Counted from the first letter of the stretch, positions 7,496 through 15,214 are shown. The stretch: DNA of 35,516 nt from Armatimonadota bacterium (GCA_026392115.1 JAPLCQ010000070.1:1-35516); one strand, 5' to 3'. Numbers and translations: made by a program. Notes: generated by a model from the sequence alone, not told the origin.

Positions 7496-10459
7496 ATGCT
7501 TCAGCCCATGTGGCAAATGCAACTGCTCGGTGACGTCCGGGTCTACGGTCCCGGCGGCCGCGTTATCACGAAGTTCCTCACGAGCAAGCACGCGCTCCTG
7601 CTCGCCTTCCTGACCTATAAGCCGGGCGCGGTCCACGCACGCGATGTGCTGGTGGATATGCTCTGGCCGGGCTCCAGGCCCGCGGCGGGCAAGTCGAACC
7701 TGCGCGCCGTGCTCGCCTCCCTCCGCAAGCAGCTGGAGCCCGCCGATCTGGGCGTCGCCGTCATCGACGCGGACAGGCTCGTGGCACGGGTCAACCCCGG
7801 CGCCATCGGCTCGGACGCCGCTCTGTTCGACGCCGAGCTGACGGCCGCCAGCGCCGCCGGATCCGCCCCCGAGCGGATGGCCTGTCTGGAACGCGCCGCC
7901 GCGGCGTACCAGGGCGACCTGATGCCCTGGCACTACCACGACTGGGTGATCCGCGAGCGCGAGCTGCTGGCCGACAAGTATGTCAAAGCGCTGGCCCATC
8001 TCGCGGACCTGAAGCACAAGGCGGGCGCCATCGGGGACGCGATCCACTGGGCGAAGAAGGCGGTCGAGGTGGACCCCTCCGCCGAGGAGCTCCAGTGCCG
8101 GCTGATCCGGCTCTACCGGCAGGCGGGCCGCAACGCCGACGCCGCGCGACAGGGCGCCGCCATGCGCCACGCCGTGGAGCATGAGCTCGAGATCCCCCTG
8201 GGCAAGGCCGCCCTTGAACTGCTGGAGGAGCTGCCCCCGGCCCCGGGCCGCCGCTCGGAACCCGCGCCGCCCAGGCGCGTCCGGGCGCGGGCGAAGCCCG
8301 CCCGGCAGCCGGAGCCGCCCGCCGCCGCCTCCGCCGCCAACCGGCTCCCGGCGCCCAGCACCAGCTTCATCGCCCGCGACGATGAGATCGCCGCGCTGCT
8401 CGCCATGCTGGAAGGAGACCTGCCCCGGCTGGTCACGCTCACCGGCGGGCCGGGGGCGGGCAAGACGCGGCTGGCCCAGGAGTGCGGCCGCCGCGTGGCC
8501 CAGCAGGGCGCGCGCTCGGTCTGGTGGGCGCCCCTTGCCGGTGTCGCCGATCCCGGCTCCGTGGCCGAGTCCGTGGCTCGCGCCGTCAGCCCGCACCCGC
8601 CGACGGGCCCCGACTTCGTTCCCGGCATCGCCTCGGCACTGGGCGGCGGCCCGAGCCTGCTGATCCTCGACAACGCGGAGCATGTGATCGACGCCTGCGC
8701 CGACCTGGTCGGCGCCCTGCTCGCCCAGTGCCCTCCCCTCACCTGCATGGTCACCTCCAGGCAGCGGCTCGCTCTGAGCGGCGAACAGGAGATCCCCGTG
8801 GCGCCGCTGGAGATCCCGGCCTGGGACGCGAACCTGGACGATCTGGCCCTGTGCCCGAGCGTCCGGCTCTTCATGGATCGCGCCCGCCTGGTGCGGCCCG
8901 ACTTCGCGCTGGCCGCCGGCAACGCTCAGGACGTGGCGGACCTCTGCGCCCGGCTGGAGGGCGTGCCGCTGGCGATCGAGCTGGCGGCGCCGCTGGTCCG
9001 GTCGCTCTCCGCGCGCCAGATTCTCTCCGGCGTCACCACCAGCCTGGGCCTGCCGGAGAGCGGCAGCCGCGACGTGGCGCCCCGCCACCGCAGCGTGCGC
9101 GCCGCGATCCAGTGGAGCTACGACCTGCTGCCGCCCCCGCCCCAGCGCTTCCTCGCGGCCATGTCGGTCTTCCGCGGAGGCTGGACCGGCGATGCCGTGG
9201 GCTCCCTCTGGACCGATGCCGCCGCCTATCCCCTGCTGGACAGCCTGGTGGAGCGGTCGCTGATCACCGCCCATGACGTCGACGGCGAGATGCGCTACGG
9301 CCTGCTGGAGGCCGTGCGCGACTTCGCCGCCGGCAAGGTGACCGACGCCGACGCGCCGGTCCTGGCCAGGCGGCACTCGAACCACTTCGCGTCGCTGGCC
9401 GAGCAGGCCGGCGCGGGCATGAAGTCCGGCGATCAGGCCCACTGGGTCCGCCGCCTCGATACCGAGCGCGACAACCTGGCCGCGGCGCTGGAGTGGGCCA
9501 CCGGCGCCGAGCCCGCCGCCGCGCTCCGCATGGCGGCGGCGTTGGCCCAGTTCTGGTTCGTTCGCGGCTACCTCACCGTAGGCCGCGCCTGCCTGCGGCG
9601 CGCCCTGGCCGCAAGCCGAGCCGGCGGCGCCGACCCGGAGCTGCGGGCGCGTGGCCTCAGCGCCATGGCGGTCCTGGCATCCGCGCAGGGCGACACGGGC
9701 GCCGCGCTCGCCGGCGCCCGCGAGGCCGTCGACCTCATACGCGGTTTGGGCGACACGGAGGCGCTCGCCGCCGCCGTCAACAACCTCGCGGTGGCGGCCA
9801 CGTCGGCGGAGGAGTTCCAGCAGGCCGAGGCCGGGTTCCGCGAGGCGCTTGCGCTCTTCCGCCGGCTCGGCGCGGCCGGCCATGCCGCCACGGCGCTGGG
9901 CAACCTCGGCAGCATCCTGCTCTACCAGGGCCGCCCCCAGGAAGCGCGGGCGCTCCTGGAAGAGAGCCTGCGCTGCAAGGAGCGCCTGGGCCAGAGCCGC
10001 GGCGTTGCCGTATCGCTGCACAACATGGCCGAGGCCGCGCGCGTCTGTGGCGATCCGGTCGAGGCCCAGGAGCTTCTGCGGACCAGCCTGAAGGTGCGCT
10101 GGGCGGTCGGCGAGCGCGTCGAGATCCCCGCCTCGCTGCTGCTCCTCGCCGGCGTCACGCTGCAGCTCGGAGCGCCTGAGCGGGCCGCCACGCTGCTGGG
10201 CGCGGCCGATGCCGTGCGGCACGCCGTGGGCGCCGAGATGCTGCCCGCCGACATCTCCGAGGACGAGAAGGTGCGCGACCTCGTGCGGCGCGCCCTGCCC
10301 TCGGGCGCCTACCTCCGGCGCACCGCCGACGGGCGTTCCATGCCGCCGGCGGAGTGCGTCGGCTACGCCCTGGGCAGCGCCATCCTCCCCTCCAGGCGGC
10401 GCGCCATCGCCGCCGTCCCGCCGCAGCCGGCCGCCCCAACCCCGCCCGCCGAAGCGTAG
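7496..10459 (+). CDS. SARP/BTAD-type transcriptional activator with AAA/NB-ARC ATPase and TPR domains
   Basis: 987 aa, cytoplasmic. Residues 1-95 form an OmpR-like winged helix of the SARP type (LLGDVRVYGPGGRV, then the SKHALLLAFLTYKPG helix), followed by a BTAD helical domain to about 245 ('YHDWVIRERELLADKYVKAL'). After a Pro/Ala-rich linker comes an ATPase: Walker A TGGPGAGKT (316-324), a Walker B ending at Asp392 (LLILDNAEH) and a sensor-like TSRQRL. A winged-helix and TPR region runs to the end, with repeats such as 'AAAVNNLAVAATSAEEFQQAEAG' split over several helices, and the C-terminus carries the 'AATLLGAADAVR' signature common in this ATPase family (COG3903-like). Large SARP regulators activate nearby genes by binding 11-bp-spaced direct repeats. 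A matching repeat lies at 10565-10586, just downstream of this gene. Confidence 0.88.
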   Translation: MLQPMWQMQLLGDVRVYGPGGRVITKFLTSKHALLLAFLTYKPGAVHARDVLVDMLWPGSRPAAGKSNLRAVLASLRKQLEPADLGVAVIDADRLVARVNPGAIGSDAALFDAELTAASAAGSAPERMACLERAAAAYQGDLMPWHYHDWVIRERELLADKYVKALAHLADLKHKAGAIGDAIHWAKKAVEVDPSAEELQCRLIRLYRQAGRNADAARQGAAMRHAVEHELEIPLGKAALELLEELPPAPGRRSEPAPPRRVRARAKPARQPEPPAAASAANRLPAPSTSFIARDDEIAALLAMLEGDLPRLVTLTGGPGAGKTRLAQECGRRVAQQGARSVWWAPLAGVADPGSVAESVARAVSPHPPTGPDFVPGIASALGGGPSLLILDNAEHVIDACADLVGALLAQCPPLTCMVTSRQRLALSGEQEIPVAPLEIPAWDANLDDLALCPSVRLFMDRARLVRPDFALAAGNAQDVADLCARLEGVPLAIELAAPLVRSLSARQILSGVTTSLGLPESGSRDVAPRHRSVRAAIQWSYDLLPPPPQRFLAAMSVFRGGWTGDAVGSLWTDAAAYPLLDSLVERSLITAHDVDGEMRYGLLEAVRDFAAGKVTDADAPVLARRHSNHFASLAEQAGAGMKSGDQAHWVRRLDTERDNLAAALEWATGAEPAAALRMAAALAQFWFVRGYLTVGRACLRRALAASRAGGADPELRARGLSAMAVLASAQGDTGAALAGAREAVDLIRGLGDTEALAAAVNNLAVAATSAEEFQQAEAGFREALALFRRLGAAGHAATALGNLGSILLYQGRPQEARALLEESLRCKERLGQSRGVAVSLHNMAEAARVCGDPVEAQELLRTSLKVRWAVGERVEIPASLLLLAGVTLQLGAPERAATLLGAADAVRHAVGAEMLPADISEDEKVRDLVRRALPSGAYLRRTADGRSMPPAECVGYALGSAILPSRRRAIAAVPPQPAAPTPPAEA

Positions 10460-10564
10460 GCCCGCCCCCGGGGCCCGGCCGACCGGACCAGTTCGGCCCA
10501 GCGCTCAAGAACCGACGCACGATTTACAGCGCTGCACTCCCCTGTCCCTATCCAAGCACGAACC

Positions 10565-10598
10565 ATGCAGCGGTGATGCAGCGGTGAGCACGGACAAT
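10565..10598 (+). promoter_or_regulatory. Candidate SARP operator: 11-bp direct repeat before a -10-like box
   Basis: ATGCAGCGGTG occurs twice head-to-tail with no gap (10565-10575 and 10576-10586). Six bases later comes GACAAT (10593-10598), a weak -10. SARP proteins are known to bind direct repeats one helical turn (11 bp) apart placed about 8 bp upstream of the -10. The match in spacing and position, and the SARP-like gene ending 105 bases upstream, support an operator. The link to that regulator is inference. Confidence 0.5.
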
Positions 10599-10667
10599 GT
10601 CGCCATCGAAGCGCGCAGTCGGGACACCATCGCCCCGAATCAGTGCGCTGAGGAGGGGACAGGGAAC

Positions 10668-11075
10668 ATGAGCGACGTACGCACACTCCGGGCCGGCCGA
10701 CATCCGCTCCGAATGCTCTTCATGATCCTGGCGACGATGGCGGCCCTGGCCTGCGCCGCGAACGACAACGTGCCGCACCCCCTTGTCGAGCCCATTTTCT
10801 GCAACACCAGCACACCCGCCGTGGTCGGAGGCCAGGCTGCCGCGTTCAGCGTCGGCTCAGGCGCCCCCGCCGCGCAGGACACGACCTATACCGTTACCAC
10901 CGACCATCCCGGGCTTTTCGTGAACATGCCCTCCAGCGTCCTCGTGCCGCAGGGCTGCCTCTCCGCCGGCTGGTCGGCCACCACCACTTCGGTCACAGAA
11001 TCCATCACCGTGACGATCACCATGTCCAGGCCCGACGGAGCGACCTCGGTCTGCAGCGTGACCATCAACCCGTAG
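10668..11075 (+). CDS. Small secreted Ig-like/beta-sandwich hypothetical protein
   Basis: 135 aa from the ATG at 10668, chosen because GAGGAGGGG begins 18 bases upstream and AGGGA lies about 3 to 7 bases upstream, and because the signal peptide follows (LRMLFMILATMAALACAA, residues about 14-31). The mature part is Ser/Thr/Val-rich with alternating hydrophobic residues ('DTTYTVTTDHPGLFV', 'ESITVTITMSRPDG'), which suggests a single Ig-like sandwich. Three cysteines in the mature chain could allow a disulfide. The cysteine in ALAC is a poor lipobox, so processing by signal peptidase I is more likely. No family is recognised. It is the first gene after the SARP-like regulator and the candidate operator, so it may be a target of that regulator. 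Confidence 0.65.
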   Translation: MSDVRTLRAGRHPLRMLFMILATMAALACAANDNVPHPLVEPIFCNTSTPAVVGGQAAAFSVGSGAPAAQDTTYTVTTDHPGLFVNMPSSVLVPQGCLSAGWSATTTSVTESITVTITMSRPDGATSVCSVTINP

Positions 11076-11108
11076 CTCCCCAATGGTTGTCTATCTGTCT
11101 GTCTCGTT

Positions 11109-11145
11109 GCGCCGTCCGAAGGCCCCGCGGCCCGCTGGACGGCGC
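11109..11145 (+). terminator. GC-rich hairpin, probable terminator
   Basis: GCGCCGTCC (11109-11117) pairs perfectly with GGACGGCGC (11137-11145) over nine bases, and a pyrimidine-rich CCTTCCTTC tract follows. It lies 33 bases after the stop of the small secreted-protein gene and 30 bases before the NifU-like gene. There is no clean T-run, so it may terminate inefficiently. Confidence 0.45.
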
Positions 11146-11175
11146 CCTTCCTTCGCTCAGAAAGGCCTTAGGAAC

Positions 11176-11628
11176 ATGGTAACGATGGACCGGCCACGAC
11201 CCGCCCCTGAGGCGGCACAACCGATGACGGCAATGGTACAGCGGCTATATGAGCACCCGCACCACCGGGGCTCGCTGCCGCTGGCCGACGCGGTCGGGCG
11301 GGTCGGCGTGCCGGACGCCGGGCAGTTTGTGACTGTCTACCTGCAACTAGACGGTCGCTGCATCTCGGATGCCTGGTTCGAGACGCACAACTGCCCGGTA
11401 GCCGTGGCGTGCGGGAGCTTCGTGACGGCGTGGGCGACCGGCCGCAACATCGCCCACGTCCACGCCCTGGGCCCCGAGGACCTCGCCGGGGCGCTGGGCA
11501 AGCTCCCGTTCGACAAAGAGCACTGCCCCCGGATGGCCGTGGCGGCCCTGCACGCGGCAGCCCGCGAGGCGGCGCGCTCAGCCCCGCGCAACCACGACAC
11601 GCGCCCCGCCGAGGATATGTGCGAGTGA
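11176..11628 (+). CDS. NifU/IscU-like Fe-S scaffold homologue lacking the first cluster cysteine
   Basis: 150 aa from ATG 11176 (AGGA just upstream; ATG 11185 is an alternative, and an upstream ATG at 11083 would read through the hairpin). The fold signature is clear: 'LYEHPHHRGSLPLADA' near the N-terminus, then the ISDAWFETHNCPVAVACGS block, then LPFDKEHCPRMAV. In IscU/NifU-N the three cluster ligands are the Cys of the 'P-x-CGD' loop, the Cys of 'TxGCxxAIA' and the Cys of 'KxHCSxLA'. Here the second and third are kept (HNCPV and EHCPR), but the first loop reads VPDAGQF, so the Cys and the ligand-releasing Asp are replaced. It may bind another metal, act as a regulator or be degenerate. It shares a GTGA stop/start overlap with the HTH gene that follows. 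Confidence 0.75.
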   Translation: MVTMDRPRPAPEAAQPMTAMVQRLYEHPHHRGSLPLADAVGRVGVPDAGQFVTVYLQLDGRCISDAWFETHNCPVAVACGSFVTAWATGRNIAHVHALGPEDLAGALGKLPFDKEHCPRMAVAALHAAAREAARSAPRNHDTRPAEDMCE

Positions 11629-11843
11629 CGGCGACGCCTGCCGAACGCAGGGCGCTGGAGGCGGTGGTGCGTTGCGGTTCCGTGCGCGGCGCCGCCGAAG
11701 GCCTGAGCCTTTCGCCGCACACGGTGGACGAGACCCTGGACCGGCTCAGGCGGCGAACCGGCCTGCACACGACGCCTCAGCTCGCGGCATGGGCGGCGCA
11801 GCAGGGCTGGCTGCGGGTCGAGCCGGTGGAGCATGACGAGTAG
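11625..11843 (+). CDS. Stand-alone LuxR/GerE-type helix-turn-helix protein
   Basis: 72 aa from GTG 11625, whose GTGA overlaps the TGA of the NifU-like gene (GTG 11619 is an alternative). Nearly the whole protein is a GerE/LuxR HTH: 'TPAERRALEAVVRCGSVRGA', the turn SLSPHTVDETLDRLRRRTG and 'TTPQLAAWAAQQGWL'. There is no receiver or sensor domain. The start overlap indicates co-translation with the Fe-S scaffold-like protein, so the two may work together, for example with the metal-binding partner supplying the signal. That function is inference. Confidence 0.72.
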   Translation: MTATPAERRALEAVVRCGSVRGAAEGLSLSPHTVDETLDRLRRRTGLHTTPQLAAWAAQQGWLRVEPVEHDE

Positions 11844-11856
11844 CCGGATTCGGCTA

Positions 11857-11886
11857 TTGACGGCGCAGGGTCTCAGGTCCTACAAT
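11857..11886 (+). promoter_or_regulatory. Possible sigma70 promoter upstream of the first RHS fragment
   Basis: TTGACG (11857-11862), an 18-base spacer and TACAAT (11881-11886) match the sigma70 pattern well. It lies directly after the HTH gene and 16 bases before an in-frame ATG (11902) of the RHS fragment. It may be fortuitous, as the RHS piece downstream is truncated. Confidence 0.4.
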
Positions 11887-11901
11887 GCTAACAACAGGCA
11901 G

Positions 11902-12354
11902 ATGACCGGGGACAGAAGCAGGAGCTACGCGTTGAACCGGCTGACAGGTGTGAACTACGGCGACGGCCTCACGCAGAGCTACACGTTCGACCCGATGGGG
12001 AATCGGTTGACGATGACCGATGCCCAGCAGCACGTCTCGACCTACAACAACGCCAACATGCTGCTGTCGCTCGACGGCAACCCCTACACCAACGACTTCA
12101 ACGGCAACACCCTCACAGGCGGCGGCCGCGTCAACACATGGGACTCGCAGAACCGCCTGCGCCAGTGCGTCTACGGCGGCACGGTCAGCCAGTTCACGTA
12201 CGGCTCAGACGGCCTGCGCCGCACCTCCAACGTCAACGGCACCATCCGCAAGTACATGCTGGACAACGGCATGATGGTGCGGGAGACCGACGCCAACGGC
12301 GTCTCGCAGGCCACCTACCTGGCCGGCCTTCGCGGGCCTTTGCGGTCGCCCTGA
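11902..12354 (+). pseudogene. RHS/YD-repeat fragment, truncated at both ends
   Basis: The frame reads as RHS repeat protein from about 11884 on: 'YALNRLTGVNYGDGLTQSYT', FDPMGNRL, 'WDSQNRLRQCVYGG', FTYGSDGLRRT. It stops at 12352-12354 exactly where a palindrome (12325-12369) begins. There is no signal peptide, N-terminal RHS shell or core domain. Its last part corresponds to the segment just before the core in the RHS tip downstream but differs in sequence, so the two are pieces of different RHS genes. It is open from 11833, and ATG 11902 is the best start if it is translated at all. Confidence 0.65.
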
Positions 12355-12369
12355 GCAACGCGAAGGGCC
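12325..12369. repeat. Palindromic repeat interrupting RHS fragment
   Basis: GGCCTTCGCG (12325-12334) pairs with CGCGAAGGGCC (12359-12369) with one bulge. The RHS reading frame breaks inside it, so insertion of this element probably truncated that gene. Confidence 0.5.
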
Positions 12370-12404
12370 CCGACGCCGGCGCCGCCCTTGCCGTCGCCTC
12401 GGCA

Positions 12405-12507
12405 GTCCGTGGACGTCCGTGTCCGTCCGTGTGTGTCCGTGGCGAAGTCCGGCTCCCACCGGACACGGACCCACACGGACCCGCACGGACGCACACGGAC
12501 CCACCGG
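12405..12507. repeat. GTCCGTG tandem array in inverted orientation (long hairpin)
   Basis: The left arm (12405-12442) is built from GTCCGTG-type units. The right arm (12457-12507) carries the complementary CACGGAC units at 10-13-base steps. The two can fold into one long stem with a short loop. This and its surroundings fill most of 12355-12732, a stretch in which I see no gene. Confidence 0.6.
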
Positions 12508-12583
12508 AGCGTCCGAAGCAGCACTAACAACAAGGGCCGCCCGGCCCCTCCCCTTGGCAGTGGCTGGACCGGGCGGCCAACCC

Positions 12584-12623
12584 CTGAAGGGGTACGCCGT
12601 TATTGTACCGGCTACGCCTTCAG
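12584..12623. repeat. Short imperfect palindrome
   Basis: CTGAAGGGGTACGCCG and CCGGCTACGCCTTCAG flank the eight bases TTATTGTA and pair with a few mismatches. It resembles a REP-type element. Confidence 0.45.
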
Positions 12624-12732
12624 GCCGACCGCCCTGAAGGAGGGAATAAACGAGCCGTTCCGTTCGCAGACTTCAGCGCTTCGCACGATGGCCGGCCGGG
12701 CCGCTCTCCTGCCTTTGCGGCGAGGAAACGGG

Positions 12733-13773
12733 ATGCCAACTATAGACCGAACCAGAGGTTGGCCTCGGGGCCCGGCGACTGAAGTCGCGAGCAACGAACG
12801 GCACGAAGCGCCCCTGCGGGCACTCCCGGCCGCCCACGGCGCCGCGGCTGTCGCCGAGTCGCCGAAGGGCGACTTCCCGCCGTTCGTTGCTGCGGTTTCA
12901 ACCGCCGCGCTTCAGGCTCACGCCTCTTCTTTCAACGCCAACGGCGAGCAGACCGGCCGCACACTGGGCGGCACCGCCTACTCGCTGAGCTACGACTACG
13001 ACGGGCAACTCACGCAGATCACCCAGGGGCAGACCACGACCGACTTCGCCTACGACGCGCTTGGCCGACGCTTCAGCCGCACGGCGGGCGGGTCCACCAC
13101 CGAGTTCCTGTACGGCGCGGGCGGCATGGCGCTGGAGAAGCAGGGCGGCAGCTACACCCAGGCCTACACGCAGGCCAACGGTTTGCTCCGCAGAGGCTCC
13201 GAGTACCCCCTGTTCGACGGGCACGGCTCGGAGCGAACGGTCACCAACTCCAGCCAGACCGTAACCGGCTCGGTGAACTACGAAGCCTTCGGGCAGGTTG
13301 TCGGCACCACCGGCAGCGGCGCCAACCCCTACATGTACGCGGGCGATTGGGGCTACCGCAACGACGGCGACGCGGGCCTCATGCACGTGGGCGCCCGATA
13401 CTACGACGCGCAGGTGGGACGGTTCATCACCCGCGACACGGTGCTGAGCGAGCACCGCTACCTGTACTGCGAGCATGAGCCGGTGGGGGCGGTGGACCCG
13501 TCGGGTGATTCGCCACTAGCTATTGCCGTTGCAGTGGCAGGTGGCGTCAGCTACTGGTTCGGCAACGCCGCTGATGACCAAGGGTGGGAGTTTGGCACCA
13601 ACATCGGCATGGTGTTTGGCGATATCGGTGTGATTGGTGCAGGCGCTATTGCGGTAGTCGCTAGTCCGGCTATTCTGCCGGTGGTCGTTGGACTCATAGC
13701 AGTAGGCGGCGGCTCGTACTGGCTTTCCAAGCACTTGCGTAGGTTCTGGTATGGCCGAGAGAAGATACTGTGA
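12733..13773 (+). CDS. Orphan RHS C-terminal tip 1 (core plus hydrophobic CT domain)
   Basis: 346 aa from ATG 12733, which has GAGG seven bases upstream, although the frame is open from 12388. The first 66 residues come from palindromic DNA and are not RHS. RHS homology starts at about 12931 (FNANGEQTGRTLGG). It includes YD repeats and the RHS-associated core (YMYAGDWGYRNDGDAG, GARYYDAQVGRFITRD, ending VDPSG at 13506). The variable C-terminus (13507-13770, 88 aa) is rich in Gly, Ala and Val, with two or three hydrophobic stretches and a basic end (LRRFWYGREKIL), consistent with a membrane-active toxin; no known toxin motif is seen. The missing N-terminal shell means it cannot be a full RHS machine; it may be silent or a donor for recombination. 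A candidate immunity gene follows at 13871. Confidence 0.6.
   Translation: MPTIDRTRGWPRGPATEVASNERHEAPLRALPAAHGAAAVAESPKGDFPPFVAAVSTAALQAHASSFNANGEQTGRTLGGTAYSLSYDYDGQLTQITQGQTTTDFAYDALGRRFSRTAGGSTTEFLYGAGGMALEKQGGSYTQAYTQANGLLRRGSEYPLFDGHGSERTVTNSSQTVTGSVNYEAFGQVVGTTGSGANPYMYAGDWGYRNDGDAGLMHVGARYYDAQVGRFITRDTVLSEHRYLYCEHEPVGAVDPSGDSPLAIAVAVAGGVSYWFGNAADDQGWEFGTNIGMVFGDIGVIGAGAIAVVASPAILPVVVGLIAVGGGSYWLSKHLRRFWYGREKIL
12774..12906. repeat. Nested palindromic repeat inside the RHS reading frame
   Basis: The outer arms are 12774-12802 and 12879-12906. Both carry AGCAACGAACGGC (in inverse orientation) next to a smaller palindrome of the type GCGACTGAAGTCGC or GCGGTTTCAACCGC. The interior holds a perfect hairpin, AGTCGCC (12857-12863) with GGCGACT (12868-12874). 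The element lies in frame, so the RHS tip at 12733-13773 reads through it. Confidence 0.6.
13072..13506 (+). repeat. RHS core repeat, copy A (435 bp)
   Basis: This block matches 14441-14875 (copy B) end to end with equal length and only scattered substitutions. Positions 13222-13391 match 16838-17007 (copy C). It encodes the segment from FSRTAGG to VDPSG. Confidence 0.85.
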
Positions 13774-13870
13774 CCGTGGCTCGGATCACCCGCGATGCCG
13801 GGCCACAGGGCCCTGAGAGAGCCGTTGCTCCGTCCGTGCGTGGCCGCAACTCTGACTTGAGGCGGCCCGC

Positions 13871-14206
13871 ATGAACGAAACCGTAGTTGGCCTGATGGGA
13901 TGCGCGTTGGTCGGACTCTCGGGACTGCAGCTTACTCTCGCCCGTCATCGCCTACGTGGCGGCCTCCGCTTCGTCGTGGCCGAGCTTTCGCTGCCGCTGT
14001 TTTTCATGACGGTCGGGATCGAGTGGATTCATGACACAGGCTTGCTCAGATTGCCCGGACCCTTACGGCTCATCATTGGATGCCTTGTCGGCGTGTCTTG
14101 GCTGGCGCTGGTCGTCCTCGGCTTCCGCTACGGCAGCTTTTGCCGGTGGTCAGCCAGGGGCCGAGAGGTGGTTGCCGCCCGCCGTGGCCGGAATCACGGC
14201 AGGTGA
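13871..14206 (+). CDS. Small membrane protein, candidate immunity protein for RHS tip 1
   Basis: 111 aa, with GAGG eight bases before the ATG. It has three hydrophobic segments (about residues 5-22, 33-50 and 63-86) and a basic C-terminus (RGREVVAARRGRNHGR). No family is recognised. Its position right after an RHS tip with a hydrophobic toxin-like end is where immunity genes lie in RHS/CDI loci, and a membrane immunity protein would suit a membrane-acting toxin. The base composition around it is visibly less GC-rich than the flanking glycosidase genes, as expected for laterally exchanged tips. Function is inferred from context only. Confidence 0.5.
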   Translation: MNETVVGLMGCALVGLSGLQLTLARHRLRGGLRFVVAELSLPLFFMTVGIEWIHDTGLLRLPGPLRLIIGCLVGVSWLALVVLGFRYGSFCRWSARGREVVAARRGRNHGR

Positions 14207-14398
14207 CCGTACCAGCACCAGGCATCACCCTGGTCCATGAGCTGTTGCAGTCGACTCGTCCACCCTTCACACGAACATCAAGTGAAAGAGATCCAGCGGT
14301 GCGGGCGGCGCGCAGGACACCGCGATGAACGGCCGCCTGGCTCGCCCCGCACTGGGCAGGAAACGAGCCGGGCGGCCACAAGTAGAACAAGGCAGCGA

Positions 14399-15214
14399 AT
14401 GATCAGTTCGATGCGCCGACCACGCAGGGCACATCACTGGTTCAGCCGCACGGCGGGCGGCACGACCACCGAGTTCGTCTACGGCGCGGGCGGCATGGCG
14501 CTGGAGAAGCAGGGCGGCAGCTACACCCAGGCCTACACGCAGGCCAACGGCCTGCTCCGGAGGAGTTCCGAGTACCCGCTGTTCGACGGCCACGGCTCCG
14601 AGCGCACCGTCACCAACTCCAGCCAGACCGTCACCGGCTCGGTGAACTACGAAGCCTTCGGGCAGGCCGTCGGCACCACCGGCAGCAGCGCCAACCCCTA
14701 CATGTACGCGGGCGACTGGGGCTACCGCAACGACGGCGACGCCGGCCTCATGCACGTGGGCGCCCGATACTACGACGCGCAGGTGGGACGGTTTATCACC
14801 CGCGACACGGTGCTGAGCGAGCACCCGTACCTCTACTGCGAGCATGAGCCGGTGGGATTCGTGGACCCGAGTGGGCACTTTGCAGTCCTCCTGCTTGCGG
14901 CAATTGTCATCGTCGGAGCAGCTCTGATTGGGCGGTGCGGGCCCGCAGACCCAGACCCGAGCCCGGCACCGCCCGTCGTGCCGACGGAACCGAGATGGGG
15001 TATCGGCCCAGATTGGGTCGACTCCCCGTTCAACCCGAGGCTGCCCACCTACGAGCCGCCGCGTGGCTTCAATCGAACGTGGCCGGTTGAGCCGTGGCAG
15101 GGCTCAACGACGCCAGAGACCTACAAGGACCCCACCCTGCCGTTCACGGCTCCAAGCAGTGAGATCTCAAACGAGTACAAGTGGTACGGAGGTTCGACCA
15201 ATGGGATTCACTAG
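14399..15214 (+). CDS. Orphan RHS C-terminal tip 2 (core plus TM and Pro-rich CT domain)
   Basis: About 271 aa from ATG 14399; ATG 14237 is also in frame, and neither has a good ribosome site. RHS homology begins abruptly at 14441 (FSRTAGG) and follows copy A without gaps to VDPSG at 14875. The variable C-terminus (14876-15211, 112 aa) differs completely from tip 1. It has one transmembrane segment (HFAVLLLAAIVIVGAALIG), then a Pro/Trp-rich region (DPSPAPPVVPTEPRWG and similar), and ends YKWYGGSTNGIH. No catalytic toxin motif is recognised. The last 14 bases overlap the next gene, and that gene's ribosome binding site lies inside this coding sequence. Confidence 0.58.
   Translation: MISSMRRPRRAHHWFSRTAGGTTTEFVYGAGGMALEKQGGSYTQAYTQANGLLRRSSEYPLFDGHGSERTVTNSSQTVTGSVNYEAFGQAVGTTGSSANPYMYAGDWGYRNDGDAGLMHVGARYYDAQVGRFITRDTVLSEHPYLYCEHEPVGFVDPSGHFAVLLLAAIVIVGAALIGRCGPADPDPSPAPPVVPTEPRWGIGPDWVDSPFNPRLPTYEPPRGFNRTWPVEPWQGSTTPETYKDPTLPFTAPSSEISNEYKWYGGSTNGIH
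14441..14875 (+). repeat. RHS core repeat, copy B (435 bp)
   Basis: Co-linear and of identical length to 13072-13506. Upstream of 14441 the two copies share nothing, which marks a sharp recombination or insertion boundary. Confidence 0.85.

Noticed and set aside
7367-10222. 951-codon open frame antisense to the SARP-like regulator
   Set aside because: It is a high-GC shadow of a gene with clear winged-helix, Walker A/B and TPR motifs.
12405-12507. CRISPR or tRNA-like structure in the GTCCGTG array
   Set aside because: Simple short-unit repeats in inverted orientation; no regular spacers, no cloverleaf.
12388-12732. Coding start of RHS tip 1 at 12388
   Set aside because: The frame is open but translates palindromic and GTCCGTG repeat DNA; no ribosome site there, whereas ATG 12733 has one.
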